43,840 bases of DNA, taken from an uncultured Bacteroidota bacterium. Lineage in GTDB: Bacteria; Bacteroidota; Bacteroidia; NS11-12g; UBA9320. A program made the translations under genes and the position numbers. The stretch is taken from assembly GCA_913054375.1 (NCBI GenBank), contig CAJXIQ010000003.1, forward strand, positions 1-43,840, read 5' to 3'. Below, piece after piece: positions 10,541 to 19,399 of the stretch (its first letter is position 1; every line of letters starts with the position of its first letter). The notes beneath the pieces were generated by a model. That model did no database searches. It saw nothing but the letters and a program-made list of their open reading frames with translations, and was not told where the DNA came from.

Positions 10541-11605
10541 TCACTCCACCACAGTAGCACTCGTAATCGGCTCGTTACTTTTTACTATCACAAAACTAGA
10601 GGTAGCATAAAATGCTCCACCTTGCCCAGATGCTGTACCACCATCTGTAGTCCACTCCTCGTATTCGTATTCAAAAATGAACGTCTTACCGGCTTGCGAT
10701 TCTGAGAAAATATCTGTACGCACTGGCACTGCCATACCTGGACACCACCCTGCTCTATCAGGCTCCCAGTTCCCACGCTGTGGTTGAATTACATTTTCTG
10801 GGCAACCAATAGGCCCCATAGTATGCGAAAAGACATTCTCTCCATCTATTTTTACATCGTGTGTTCTAAAGCACCACTCTGCACACGGTCTACCGTCGCT
10901 ATCTGCAGGAGTAGCGTGCCCCCAACCCGATATAACAGTACGTAGAGCCGTTTCTTGTGCATTGCTCGGTATAGTGATTGTACGTTCGAGATCATACGCA
11001 TGTTCTTTACCATACGGCACACCAGAGGTAGACCACTGGTCATACATCAGCACTGGACTTACAGCATAGTATTGATAATCTGGCACTCCCGTGGTTACCT
11101 CAAAATTCACTGTAAGATTCCACCCGTCTGCTCCCCACGTCTCTATACGAGCCCGAAGGTCTACATCACCCTGAAGCAGTGATTTAAAATCTGTAACATC
11201 TATCTCGATGCCTTTTTCTAATTGAGAGGTATTTACTCCATATGGAGTAATGTATCTTCCAATTTCATACCACTTATCTGCAGCCTTGTCTTTTACTTTT
11301 ATGTTGGCATATACATCCCAAATATTGCAACCACCCGTTGGACAATCTAAGATCACAAACATTTTGATATTATCTATATTTCGCTCTTGAGGATGCATCG
11401 TAAACGTCTTTTCTACCGTCTGGTTCTCTCCGCCTCCAAAGGCAATGCGTTGTTCTTCAAAGGTTTTGTATTCTATGGTTTCTACTACCACTACTTCCTC
11501 TTCTGGGATAGGATCTTCTTTCACTTCCTTATCCTTACACGCTTGATAACCTAGAATCAGTGGCAAAGCGATAGCTACTATTTTGATATATTTCATTGAC
11601 TTCAA
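10541..11605 (-). CDS. Peptide-N4-(N-acetyl-beta-glucosaminyl)asparagine amidase, PNGase F-like, putative lipoprotein
   Basis: Strong similarity to remembered Elizabethkingia PNGase F: WYEIGRYITPYGV, EIDVTDFKSLLQGD, VISGWGHATP, CAEWCFRTH, NWEPDRAGWCPGMAVP, AFYATSSFVI; N-terminal signal with Cys (LGYQAC). Confidence 0.93.
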   Translation of the reverse strand: MKSMKYIKIVAIALPLILGYQACKDKEVKEDPIPEEEVVVVETIEYKTFEEQRIAFGGGENQTVEKTFTMHPQERNIDNIKMFVILDCPTGGCNIWDVYANIKVKDKAADKWYEIGRYITPYGVNTSQLEKGIEIDVTDFKSLLQGDVDLRARIETWGADGWNLTVNFEVTTGVPDYQYYAVSPVLMYDQWSTSGVPYGKEHAYDLERTITIPSNAQETALRTVISGWGHATPADSDGRPCAEWCFRTHDVKIDGENVFSHTMGPIGCPENVIQPQRGNWEPDRAGWCPGMAVPVRTDIFSESQAGKTFIFEYEYEEWTTDGGTASGQGGAFYATSSFVIVKSNEPITSATVVE

Positions 11606-11755
11606 AGAAAGAAAAAAAAGTCTACAATAGCGAGCAACTAATGTTAGCCATACGTCATCAATCAGCTACCATCGATGAAATACGATAGGTAATATGTTTT
11701 TCTGAGGGTACTCACAAATGCTCCGCTTCTCAACAAGGCGAAAGAAGCACAAAAA

Positions 11756-11781
11756 AAAGGCGAACCTCTCGGTTCGCCTTT
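11756..11781 (-). terminator. Intrinsic terminator downstream of pnp
   Basis: Minus strand AGGCGAACC-GAGA-GGTTCGCCT followed by T-run. Confidence 0.92.
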
Positions 11782-11815
11782 CATCAATAATTTGTAACTG
11801 AATTATTCAGCATTA

Positions 11816-14083
11816 TTATCCTACGTCTGGATCTTGACGTTTTTCACGTCTATCACCACCGCCACGGTTGTCTCTACCACCGCCACGATTATCTCTGCCT
11901 CCTCCGCGTCTGTCATTACCACCTCTACGGTCGTTATCTCTACGCTCTCTTGGTGGACGCTCTACGTATCCTTCTGGCTTTTCAGTAAGCACTTTCATAC
12001 TTAGCTTAAGCTTGCCACTTCTTTCGTCTACAGCCAATAATTTCACTGTAACTTCTTGCCCTTCTTTTAGAGGAGCTTTGTCCATGGTCTCAATACGTTC
12101 CCATGATATTTCTGAAATGTGAAGCAAACCTTCTTTACCTGGAAGTATCTCTACAAATGCACCGAAGTCCATTATTTTAGTGATCTTGCCTGTATACTCG
12201 GTTCCTGGCTCAGGATCAGTGATGATACCCGTAATCCATTCTTTAGCAGCCTCTATTGGACCACTACCTATACCAGAGATCTCAACACGTCCTGTGTCTC
12301 CTTCTTCTTCTATAGTGATAATAGCACCCGTTTCAGCTTGTATTTCTTGTATAACTTTACCTCCAGAACCAATGCAAGCACCGATTTTATCTTTAGGTAT
12401 AATCATCACCTCAATCTGTGGAGCGTGATCTTTCAATCCAGTGTTTGGAGTAGAGATTGTTTTCTCCATCTCACCTAGAATATGCATTCTTCCTTCTTTG
12501 GCTTGTACTAAAGCTTCCTCCAATACGTCATAAGAAAGGCCTTCTACTTTCATATCCATCTGAACAGCGTATATACCGTCAGCGTTACCAACTACTTTAA
12601 AATCCATATCTCCCAAGTGATCTTCATCTCCTAAGATATCTGAAAGGATAGCATAACGACCTTCTTTATCTGCAACCATACCCATGGCGATACCAGAAGC
12701 TCCTGATTTTACCTGAATACCTGCATCCATCATTGCCATACTTGCTGCACATACCGTAGCCATAGAGCTACTTCCGTTACTTTCTAGTATGTCTGACACG
12801 ATACGAAGTGTGTATGGGAAATCATCTGGAATCATTCGCTTGATACCTCTCTCTGCCAATGCACCGTGACCAATCTCTCGTCTACCTGGACCTCTATTTG
12901 GTCTAGCTTCTCCAACAGAGAAAGAAGGGAAATTATAATGTAGCATCAACTTGCTAAATGACTTCGCTTGATAGTTATCAATCATTTGTTGGTCTAGCTT
13001 AGAACCCAATGTTACCGATGTAAGTGACTGAGTTTCTCCTCTGGTAAATAAAGCAGAACCGTGTACGGAAGGTAGATAATCTACCTCAGACCAGATTTGT
13101 CTTACTTCATTAAGTGCTCTTCCATCAAGACGTTGCTTGTTGTCAAGCATCATATTACGTACAGCTTCTTTTTTAGACTTGGCTAGGTATCTTTTTACCA
13201 TAGTCATAGTCTCACCATCTGTATCTTCTGGTAGGGATTCTATGTATTCTTTGCTGATAGCACCGAATTTCTCAGAACGTTCATCCTTTTCGGAAGGAAC
13301 TTTAGCTGCATCATAAAATTTCTGGTAAGTAGCTTCTTTTACAGTAGCTGCCAATTCTTCAGAATTTGTTTCGTGGTTGTACTCACGAGGTGCTTTTCTG
13401 CCACCCATTTGGTCGCAAAGAGCAAGCTGTGCTGCACAATCTTGTTTGATGAATGTATGGGCAAATTTCAATGCCTCTACCATATCTTTTTCAGAAATTC
13501 CGTTCATTTCACCTTCCACCATATTGATGTCAGCAGCTGTACCAGCTACTAAAAGGTCTACGTCAGAATTTTCCATTTCAGTAGCCGTAGGATTTATCAC
13601 CCACTCACCATCTATTCTACCTACTCTAGGAGCAGAAATAGGACCTTCGTAAGGAATATCTGATATCGTAAGTGCTGCAGAGGCAGCAAGTGCTACAAGT
13701 GCATCTGGCAATACATCTGCATCCGCAGATATGAGCTGAATCATTACTTGTGTCTCAGCATGGTAGTCACTAGGGAAAAGTGGACGTAGTGTTCTGTCTA
13801 CGATTCTACATACTAAAATTTCAGAGTTAGAAAGACGGCCTTCTCTACGAAGGAAACCACCTGGAATACGGCCACCAGCCGCAAATTTTTCTTGATAATC
13901 TACAGACATTGGTAAAAAATCAACTCCAGCTCTAGCCTCTTTGTTAGAGACTACTGTGGCCAAAAGTTTTAGTCTGCCTTGAGATAATACGACAGCTCCA
14001 TGTGCTTGTCTTGCGAGTTTACCCGTTTCTAGTGTGACATCTTTGCCAGCACCGTAGGATAGTGTTTGTGTAAATACGTTCAT
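11816..14083 (-). CDS. pnp: Polyribonucleotide nucleotidyltransferase with RGG-rich C-terminal tail; start set to MNVFTQTLSYGAG
   Basis: RNase PH-like domains, KH (IGSGGKVIQEIQAETGA), S1 (YTGKITKIMDFGAFVEILPGKEGLLHISEI); 3' of rpsO. Confidence 0.96.
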   Translation of the reverse strand: MNVFTQTLSYGAGKDVTLETGKLARQAHGAVVLSQGRLKLLATVVSNKEARAGVDFLPMSVDYQEKFAAGGRIPGGFLRREGRLSNSEILVCRIVDRTLRPLFPSDYHAETQVMIQLISADADVLPDALVALAASAALTISDIPYEGPISAPRVGRIDGEWVINPTATEMENSDVDLLVAGTAADINMVEGEMNGISEKDMVEALKFAHTFIKQDCAAQLALCDQMGGRKAPREYNHETNSEELAATVKEATYQKFYDAAKVPSEKDERSEKFGAISKEYIESLPEDTDGETMTMVKRYLAKSKKEAVRNMMLDNKQRLDGRALNEVRQIWSEVDYLPSVHGSALFTRGETQSLTSVTLGSKLDQQMIDNYQAKSFSKLMLHYNFPSFSVGEARPNRGPGRREIGHGALAERGIKRMIPDDFPYTLRIVSDILESNGSSSMATVCAASMAMMDAGIQVKSGASGIAMGMVADKEGRYAILSDILGDEDHLGDMDFKVVGNADGIYAVQMDMKVEGLSYDVLEEALVQAKEGRMHILGEMEKTISTPNTGLKDHAPQIEVMIIPKDKIGACIGSGGKVIQEIQAETGAIITIEEEGDTGRVEISGIGSGPIEAAKEWITGIITDPEPGTEYTGKITKIMDFGAFVEILPGKEGLLHISEISWERIETMDKAPLKEGQEVTVKLLAVDERSGKLKLSMKVLTEKPEGYVERPPRERRDNDRRGGNDRRGGGRDNRGGGRDNRGGGDRREKRQDPDVG

Positions 14084-14348
14084 AATGTTGCGGTTATTCC
14101 GCCAATGTTTAAAAAAATGTTTCATCGCAGACCCAATGCCTACGACGTTTTTATTTTCTGCTCTACATTGTAGAAATTAAAAGCTGTAAGAAATTCCTAC
14201 GCTTGAAATTATTCGACTTCGTAAACAAAAAGTGCAAATACACAAAAACATCAGCGTTAGCCAATGTATTTCTGTACATGCTAGTTTCTCAACTATACGA
14301 AAGGGACTTTTTCCAGAAAGAGTTTCTCGCCACAGGCGAGTAGGCCAA

Positions 14349-14621
14349 TTACTTTCTGATGCCTAATTGCTTGATAAGCTCACGGTAATGAACAATATCT
14401 TTCTTAGCAATATATTTTAGTAAAGATCTTCTTTTACCTACTAGTTTAACCAATGTAAGCTCAGTCGAAAAATCTTTTTTGTTTTTCTTAAGGTGTTCTG
14501 TCAGGTGCGATATTCTCTGTGTGAATATAGCAACTTGTGCTTCTGCATGCCCAGTGTTCTTTGCGTCTCCGCTGTACTGTGCTATTAGTGCTGATTTTGA
14601 TTCAGCTGTTAACTTTTCCAT
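14349..14621 (-). CDS. rpsO: 30S ribosomal protein uS15
   Basis: 90 aa; HLTEHLKKNKKDFSTELTLVKLVGKRRSLLKYIAKKD. Confidence 0.97.
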   Translation of the reverse strand: MEKLTAESKSALIAQYSGDAKNTGHAEAQVAIFTQRISHLTEHLKKNKKDFSTELTLVKLVGKRRSLLKYIAKKDIVHYRELIKQLGIRK

Positions 14622-14648
14622 TATTGTAAATATTCCTATTTAAGCCTG

Positions 14649-14656
14649 CAAAAGTA
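14649..14656 (-). promoter_or_regulatory. -7 motif TACTTTTG for rpsO
   Basis: TAnnTTTG, 27 nt upstream of rpsO ATG. Confidence 0.6.
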
Positions 14657-14780
14657 AGATTAATTCTCAATTATTAGTTGTTATCCTATAATTATTAAGA
14701 TGCTTATTTATTTCTTCTACCTTAAATAGTTGGATTAGCGATGTGAACGTATTTTTAGTTGGGCATAGTCTATTGGTAAC

Positions 14781-16868
14781 TTAATACCCTCCAGCCCATT
14801 TTCTCACAAACCATTCTAAACCAAGCAGACCGAAGATTAGCCAAAAAAGCCACTTCATTTTAATGAGGTCTTCCAGTTTATTTTCTTCTGTGATTACGGA
14901 TTTGAATGCCTCGTTTTCTATCAAGTCCTTGCCCAAGCTTGCTATCTCCGAAAAAGGAACAAATCCACCCCCTGTAGTTTTTGACAAACCACGCAACAGC
15001 TTAAAGTCTGCCGTAAGATTGACTAACTCTTTTTGCTGGCCTAACACCGTGAAATAACCATTATCCTTTAATTTCACTCCTGCTACCGTAGCATTTGCAG
15101 TATATTGATACGCTCCTACTGCTAGATTTTGCAATACCAATCTGTACTGACTACTGCTGGCTGTCATGGTATGCTTGTATATCTTACCCGCAGCATCTTT
15201 TACGCTCACATTAATCTCTTGCCCACCGATAGCCTCTAAACTCTGATTGTACAATTCTCCTAGCACAGTAACACGCTCTCCTACCCCATATTGCTTAGCA
15301 CTCGAATAAACATTCAGTAATTTTTTATCTTCCTTTACGGCCAAGTATTGCACCATTTTACCGATGAGTTCATTTACGTTTTCGTGGCTTTCGTTTTGTT
15401 CAAACTCTGCAAGTCTCCACTGCCACAATCCAGAGCCTGCAAGCAGCCCAAACCGCACTTTACCCGCATTACTCAGCAAAGCCAATGGCTCCTGGGTAGG
15501 AACGGTACCTATCTGCTGGTAGAATAGTACATCACTTGGCTGGTAGCCGGTATACTTGCCAAACAACGCTCGCAATGGAGGCCATTTCTTAATACTGTTT
15601 GTCACCTCCGGTGCGAGGTCAAAATATTCAAAATTGCCATTGACCAATGGAAGGGCCGCATTGGTTCCCCTGCCTCGGGTGATATATTTTATGTCTTGGC
15701 TGCCTGCACTAAAAATTCGTCCGTTGAAATCATCTCCTGCGATAAGTAGGACAGGCACACCACTGCTACGCAATTTTTCATACAAAACCAGCTCTGCTTG
15801 CGAGGCAAACCAATTGTGCAAGACCACTAAATCAAATTCATTACTGACTTCGTAGGTACCTAGTGATAGGATAGCTTCATAATTTTCATTGCTATTGATG
15901 GTAGTTTGCAACATACCTAAATCTGGATGTGGGGAGGCCGCCCAAATACCTACCTTCTTTTTACCATCGATCACGTCTACATAAAACGTATATCCATTAT
16001 TTGCCTTATTCTTCTCATTATCAAAAGCAGTCAATCGTATCTCTACTTTATTCTGACCAACCTTGCCAGCTTTGGCTACTACATCTATCTCTTGATAAAA
16101 AGACTCTTTGGATATACGAAGACTCTTTTGCGTAAGCATATTACCATTGAGCAATACCTGCATATTCACTTGCTTACCTCGGAGTTTGTTTGCCTTCACC
16201 TCTATGCGAAACGGAAAGGCGTTGCCTAAATATGCCAGTGAGTTGTGCGACACATTATTAACACTCAGATCGGCGTAGACCGCAGTATCACCAATCCCAA
16301 CTGTATAAATAGGTACTTTATAATTGTCTGCAATGAAACTTGGATTACTTCCTGCGTTATAAATACCATCACCCAACAGCACAACACCGCCCAAGTTTTG
16401 GTTTACATATTGCTCATTAACGTGTCGTAGGGCTTGATGTAGATTACTCTCACTGCCCGTGTATGACAGTTTATCTAAAGGTGTAAATTGAGCTACATTA
16501 CTATAGCCAATGGTATTCACCTCGTACTTCTGGGCAAGTTCGGTTTTTAAGATACGCAGTGAGGCCGCTATCTGTTCAGACTTAACATCTTTTTGGACTA
16601 TGGATTTACTGTCATCCACTAGTAGAGCTATGATTGGTTTCTGAGTTTCGAAACCTGCATACGTCAGTATAGGACCAAGCAGCAGAAATGCCAAAAGACT
16701 AGCGAATGAAAACCGCAAAAGAGGCAATACAATTTGTACCCACTTATACTCAGAGAATCGGTCGGCATCCTTTGATTTGTAATACAATGCGCCTGCATAT
16801 ACAAATCCAACAAAAAGACAAAGTACACTAAATGTCCAAGAGTACGGTATGGAGATATTCCAATTCAA
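14781..16868 (-). CDS. Membrane-anchored VWA-like domain protein, TTG start
   Basis: N-terminal TM helices, PIIALLVDDSKSIVQ (VWA-like metal site), GGVVLLGDGIYNAGSNP, C-terminal TM. Confidence 0.75.
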   Translation of the reverse strand: MNWNISIPYSWTFSVLCLFVGFVYAGALYYKSKDADRFSEYKWVQIVLPLLRFSFASLLAFLLLGPILTYAGFETQKPIIALLVDDSKSIVQKDVKSEQIAASLRILKTELAQKYEVNTIGYSNVAQFTPLDKLSYTGSESNLHQALRHVNEQYVNQNLGGVVLLGDGIYNAGSNPSFIADNYKVPIYTVGIGDTAVYADLSVNNVSHNSLAYLGNAFPFRIEVKANKLRGKQVNMQVLLNGNMLTQKSLRISKESFYQEIDVVAKAGKVGQNKVEIRLTAFDNEKNKANNGYTFYVDVIDGKKKVGIWAASPHPDLGMLQTTINSNENYEAILSLGTYEVSNEFDLVVLHNWFASQAELVLYEKLRSSGVPVLLIAGDDFNGRIFSAGSQDIKYITRGRGTNAALPLVNGNFEYFDLAPEVTNSIKKWPPLRALFGKYTGYQPSDVLFYQQIGTVPTQEPLALLSNAGKVRFGLLAGSGLWQWRLAEFEQNESHENVNELIGKMVQYLAVKEDKKLLNVYSSAKQYGVGERVTVLGELYNQSLEAIGGQEINVSVKDAAGKIYKHTMTASSSQYRLVLQNLAVGAYQYTANATVAGVKLKDNGYFTVLGQQKELVNLTADFKLLRGLSKTTGGGFVPFSEIASLGKDLIENEAFKSVITEENKLEDLIKMKWLFWLIFGLLGLEWFVRKWAGGY

Positions 16869-17016
16869 GGGGTAAAATTAATAAAATGGTTGGTTACTTG
16901 ACTCTCGATATTCAATTCTAGGCATTCTCCTGTCATCACAATTTGTATTCGGCCTAAAATTACATTCTTTCAATGAACAATTTGACCAATTAATTATTTC
17001 ACTACTAACTAAATTT

Positions 17017-17024
17017 TACATTTG
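17017..17024 (+). promoter_or_regulatory. -7 motif TACATTTG, 4 nt before GTG start
   Basis: TAnnTTTG at 17017-17024; start codon at 17029. Confidence 0.65.
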
Positions 17025-17028
17025 CCGC

Positions 17029-18036
17029 GTGATAGAAACAGACATCATAATAATAGGTGCAGGTCCTACTGGACTTTTTGCCATTTTTGAAGCAGGATTG
17101 CTAAAACTAAAGTGCCACCTCATTGACTACCTTCCACAACCTGGAGGACAGTTGGCAGAGATATACCCTAAAAAACCTATTTATGATATTCCTGGGTTTC
17201 CGAGTATCCTAGCCGGTGAGTTGGTAGACAACCTCATGGAGCAATCTGCTCCCTTTAATCCAGGCTTTACGTTAGGAGAAAGAGCAGAGAGTATAGAGAA
17301 GACTGAGGACGGCCAGTTCATAGTAACTACCAATAGAGGTACGGCTCATAAAGCTCCCAACATAATGATTGCAGGAGGCCTTGGCTGTTTTGCCCCGCGC
17401 AAACCCGAATTAATAAATCTCGAAAAATACGAAGACAAGGGAGTAGACTACATCATAAAAGATCCGGAAAAATTCCGAGACAAGAAAGTTGTAATAGCCG
17501 GCGGTGGCGATAGTGCATTGGACTGGTCCATTTTTCTTGCAGATGTAGCTAGTGAAGTAACGCTAGTACACAGACGTAAGTCTTTTCGTGGAGCACTAGA
17601 CTCTGTAGAAAAGGTAGAGAATCTTGATAAATCAGGTAAACTAAACCTGATCACGGAAGCACAAATATCTGCACTAGACGGTGGCGATGAGCTGAATAAA
17701 GTAACGGTGACCGAGAACAACGGAACAGTGCACGAAATAGAGACGGATAATTTTATTCCACTCTTTGGGCTGAGCCCAAAACTAGGACCCATAAAAGAAT
17801 GGGGACTCGACTTGGGTAAGGAAGCAATACTTGTAGATACGACAGACTACCAAACGAATGTGCCAGGCATTTTTGCCATAGGCGACATCAATCAGTACGA
17901 AGGAAAACTCAAGCTCATCTTGTGCGGTTTTCACGAAGCCACCATGGCAGTACAGAGCTGCTATAAGCGTATTTTTCCTGACAAGAAATTGGTCTTGAAG
18001 TATACCACAGTTATGGGTGCCCCGGGGAGCCAGTAA
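17029..18036 (+). CDS. Ferredoxin/flavodoxin--NADP(+) reductase, thioredoxin-reductase-like type, GTG start
   Basis: DIIIIGAGPTGLFAIFEAG, VVIAGGGDSALDWS, GIFAIGDINQYEGKLKLILCGFHEA; no CxxC redox pair recognised. Confidence 0.9.
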   Translation: MIETDIIIIGAGPTGLFAIFEAGLLKLKCHLIDYLPQPGGQLAEIYPKKPIYDIPGFPSILAGELVDNLMEQSAPFNPGFTLGERAESIEKTEDGQFIVTTNRGTAHKAPNIMIAGGLGCFAPRKPELINLEKYEDKGVDYIIKDPEKFRDKKVVIAGGGDSALDWSIFLADVASEVTLVHRRKSFRGALDSVEKVENLDKSGKLNLITEAQISALDGGDELNKVTVTENNGTVHEIETDNFIPLFGLSPKLGPIKEWGLDLGKEAILVDTTDYQTNVPGIFAIGDINQYEGKLKLILCGFHEATMAVQSCYKRIFPDKKLVLKYTTVMGAPGSQ

Positions 18037-18073
18037 TTATCAATTGTAATTAACGTTTTTCTGTAGAACTAGT

Positions 18074-18418
18074 ATGTTAAAAATTTACCATAACAATCGC
18101 TGCTCCAAGAGCAGGCAATGCCTTGCATTAATACCTACAGAAGGCGTTGAGATAATTGATTACATCAAAAAACCGGTGACCGCAGCTGAGCTGAATGCTT
18201 TGATACAGAAAATCGGGATCACTCCAATTGAACTAGTACGTAAAGGCGAAGTTATTTGGAAAGAAAACTATAAGGGCAAAGAGCTTACAGATGCAGAAGT
18301 AATAGATGCTATGGTGGCCAATCCAAAGTTGATTGAAAGACCAATCGTAGAGACTAGTGCCAAAGCTATGGTATGTAGACCTCCCGAGTTGGTGCTGGAA
18401 GTACTAAACAGGCAATAG
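18074..18418 (+). CDS. Arsenate reductase/Spx (ArsC-like) family protein
   Basis: IYHNNRCSKSRQCL, RKGE, NPKLIERPIVET. Confidence 0.88.
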   Translation: MLKIYHNNRCSKSRQCLALIPTEGVEIIDYIKKPVTAAELNALIQKIGITPIELVRKGEVIWKENYKGKELTDAEVIDAMVANPKLIERPIVETSAKAMVCRPPELVLEVLNRQ

Positions 18419-18459
18419 ACTTGGGACTACTAAAAATACAATCGTAGAAGTGTTAATCC

Positions 18460-19305
18460 CTATTTCCTAATCTCCACTTGATGTGGGTATGGAATCTCGA
18501 TATTATTCTCATCTAGTGCTTTTTTGATAGCCTCATTTGCAGCAAAATAGACGTTCCAATATTCGGCAGATTTCGCATACGGTCTTACCGTTAAATCGAC
18601 TGAGCTATCTCCAAAGCCCAAGATACCGACAAAAGGAGCCGGGCTCTCTAATACGTTGGGCACATTTTTCATCGCTTCTAACAGCACTTTCTTGGCCTTT
18701 TCTATATCTTCACCGTAACCAACACCCACAGTTAAATCAACCCGTCTATTATTCTCCTTGGTATAATTGAGCACTTTATTATTGGCCACCTGCCCATTTG
18801 GCAAAATCGCTGTATTATCTGCGGGTGTAGCTAGTATCGTATTCAAAACAGTGATGCTTTGCACTACACCCAAAACGCCGTCACTTTCTATGAGATCACC
18901 GACTTTGAACGGTTTGAACAGGAGAATCAGCACTCCACCTGCAAAATTGGCAAGGCTACCTTGCAATGCAAGACCTACGGCCAAGGAAGCAGCACCCAGC
19001 ACCGCAACAAAACTGGTAGTTTCTATGCCCACCATAGAGGCTACGCTCACCAATAAGAGGACTTTAAGTGTTGCATTTGTCATACTGCTCAAAAAGGGCA
19101 CAAGAGAGATGTCAACTGTTTTATTCGTAAGTAGTTTATTCAACCAACGATTTATACGACCAATAAGCCACCAGCCTACAAGTAACGTAATAACCGCTGC
19201 AGCTACCTTAGGCAGATAGGTTTCTACTATGTCACTGAGGTAAGCCATCCAAAAGCTCATTTTCTGTTCTAACATTAACTCGGATACTTTATTTTCTGCC
19301 GCCAT
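18460..19305 (-). CDS. MscS-family mechanosensitive channel
   Basis: VAVLGAASLAVGLALQGSLANFAGGVLILLFKPFKVGD; start set to ATG MAAENKV. Confidence 0.95.
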   Translation of the reverse strand: MAAENKVSELMLEQKMSFWMAYLSDIVETYLPKVAAAVITLLVGWWLIGRINRWLNKLLTNKTVDISLVPFLSSMTNATLKVLLLVSVASMVGIETTSFVAVLGAASLAVGLALQGSLANFAGGVLILLFKPFKVGDLIESDGVLGVVQSITVLNTILATPADNTAILPNGQVANNKVLNYTKENNRRVDLTVGVGYGEDIEKAKKVLLEAMKNVPNVLESPAPFVGILGFGDSSVDLTVRPYAKSAEYWNVYFAANEAIKKALDENNIEIPYPHQVEIRK

Positions 19306-19399
19306 AATAAAGGGCAATATATAACATAAATAGATAAAAAGGTTGTTCTAAATATCGAGTTTACAATAAGGGAATTATCTTCGCCCCACAGCTCATATC

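Noticed and set aside
14084-14125. N-terminal extension MKHFFKHWRNNRNI of pnp in the ORF track
   Set aside because: Canonical PNPase N-terminus begins at MNVFTQTLSYGAG; the extension lies in the leader.
18767-19219. 150-aa plus-strand ORF opposite MscS
   Set aside because: Antisense to a clear MscS gene; no recognisable domain.
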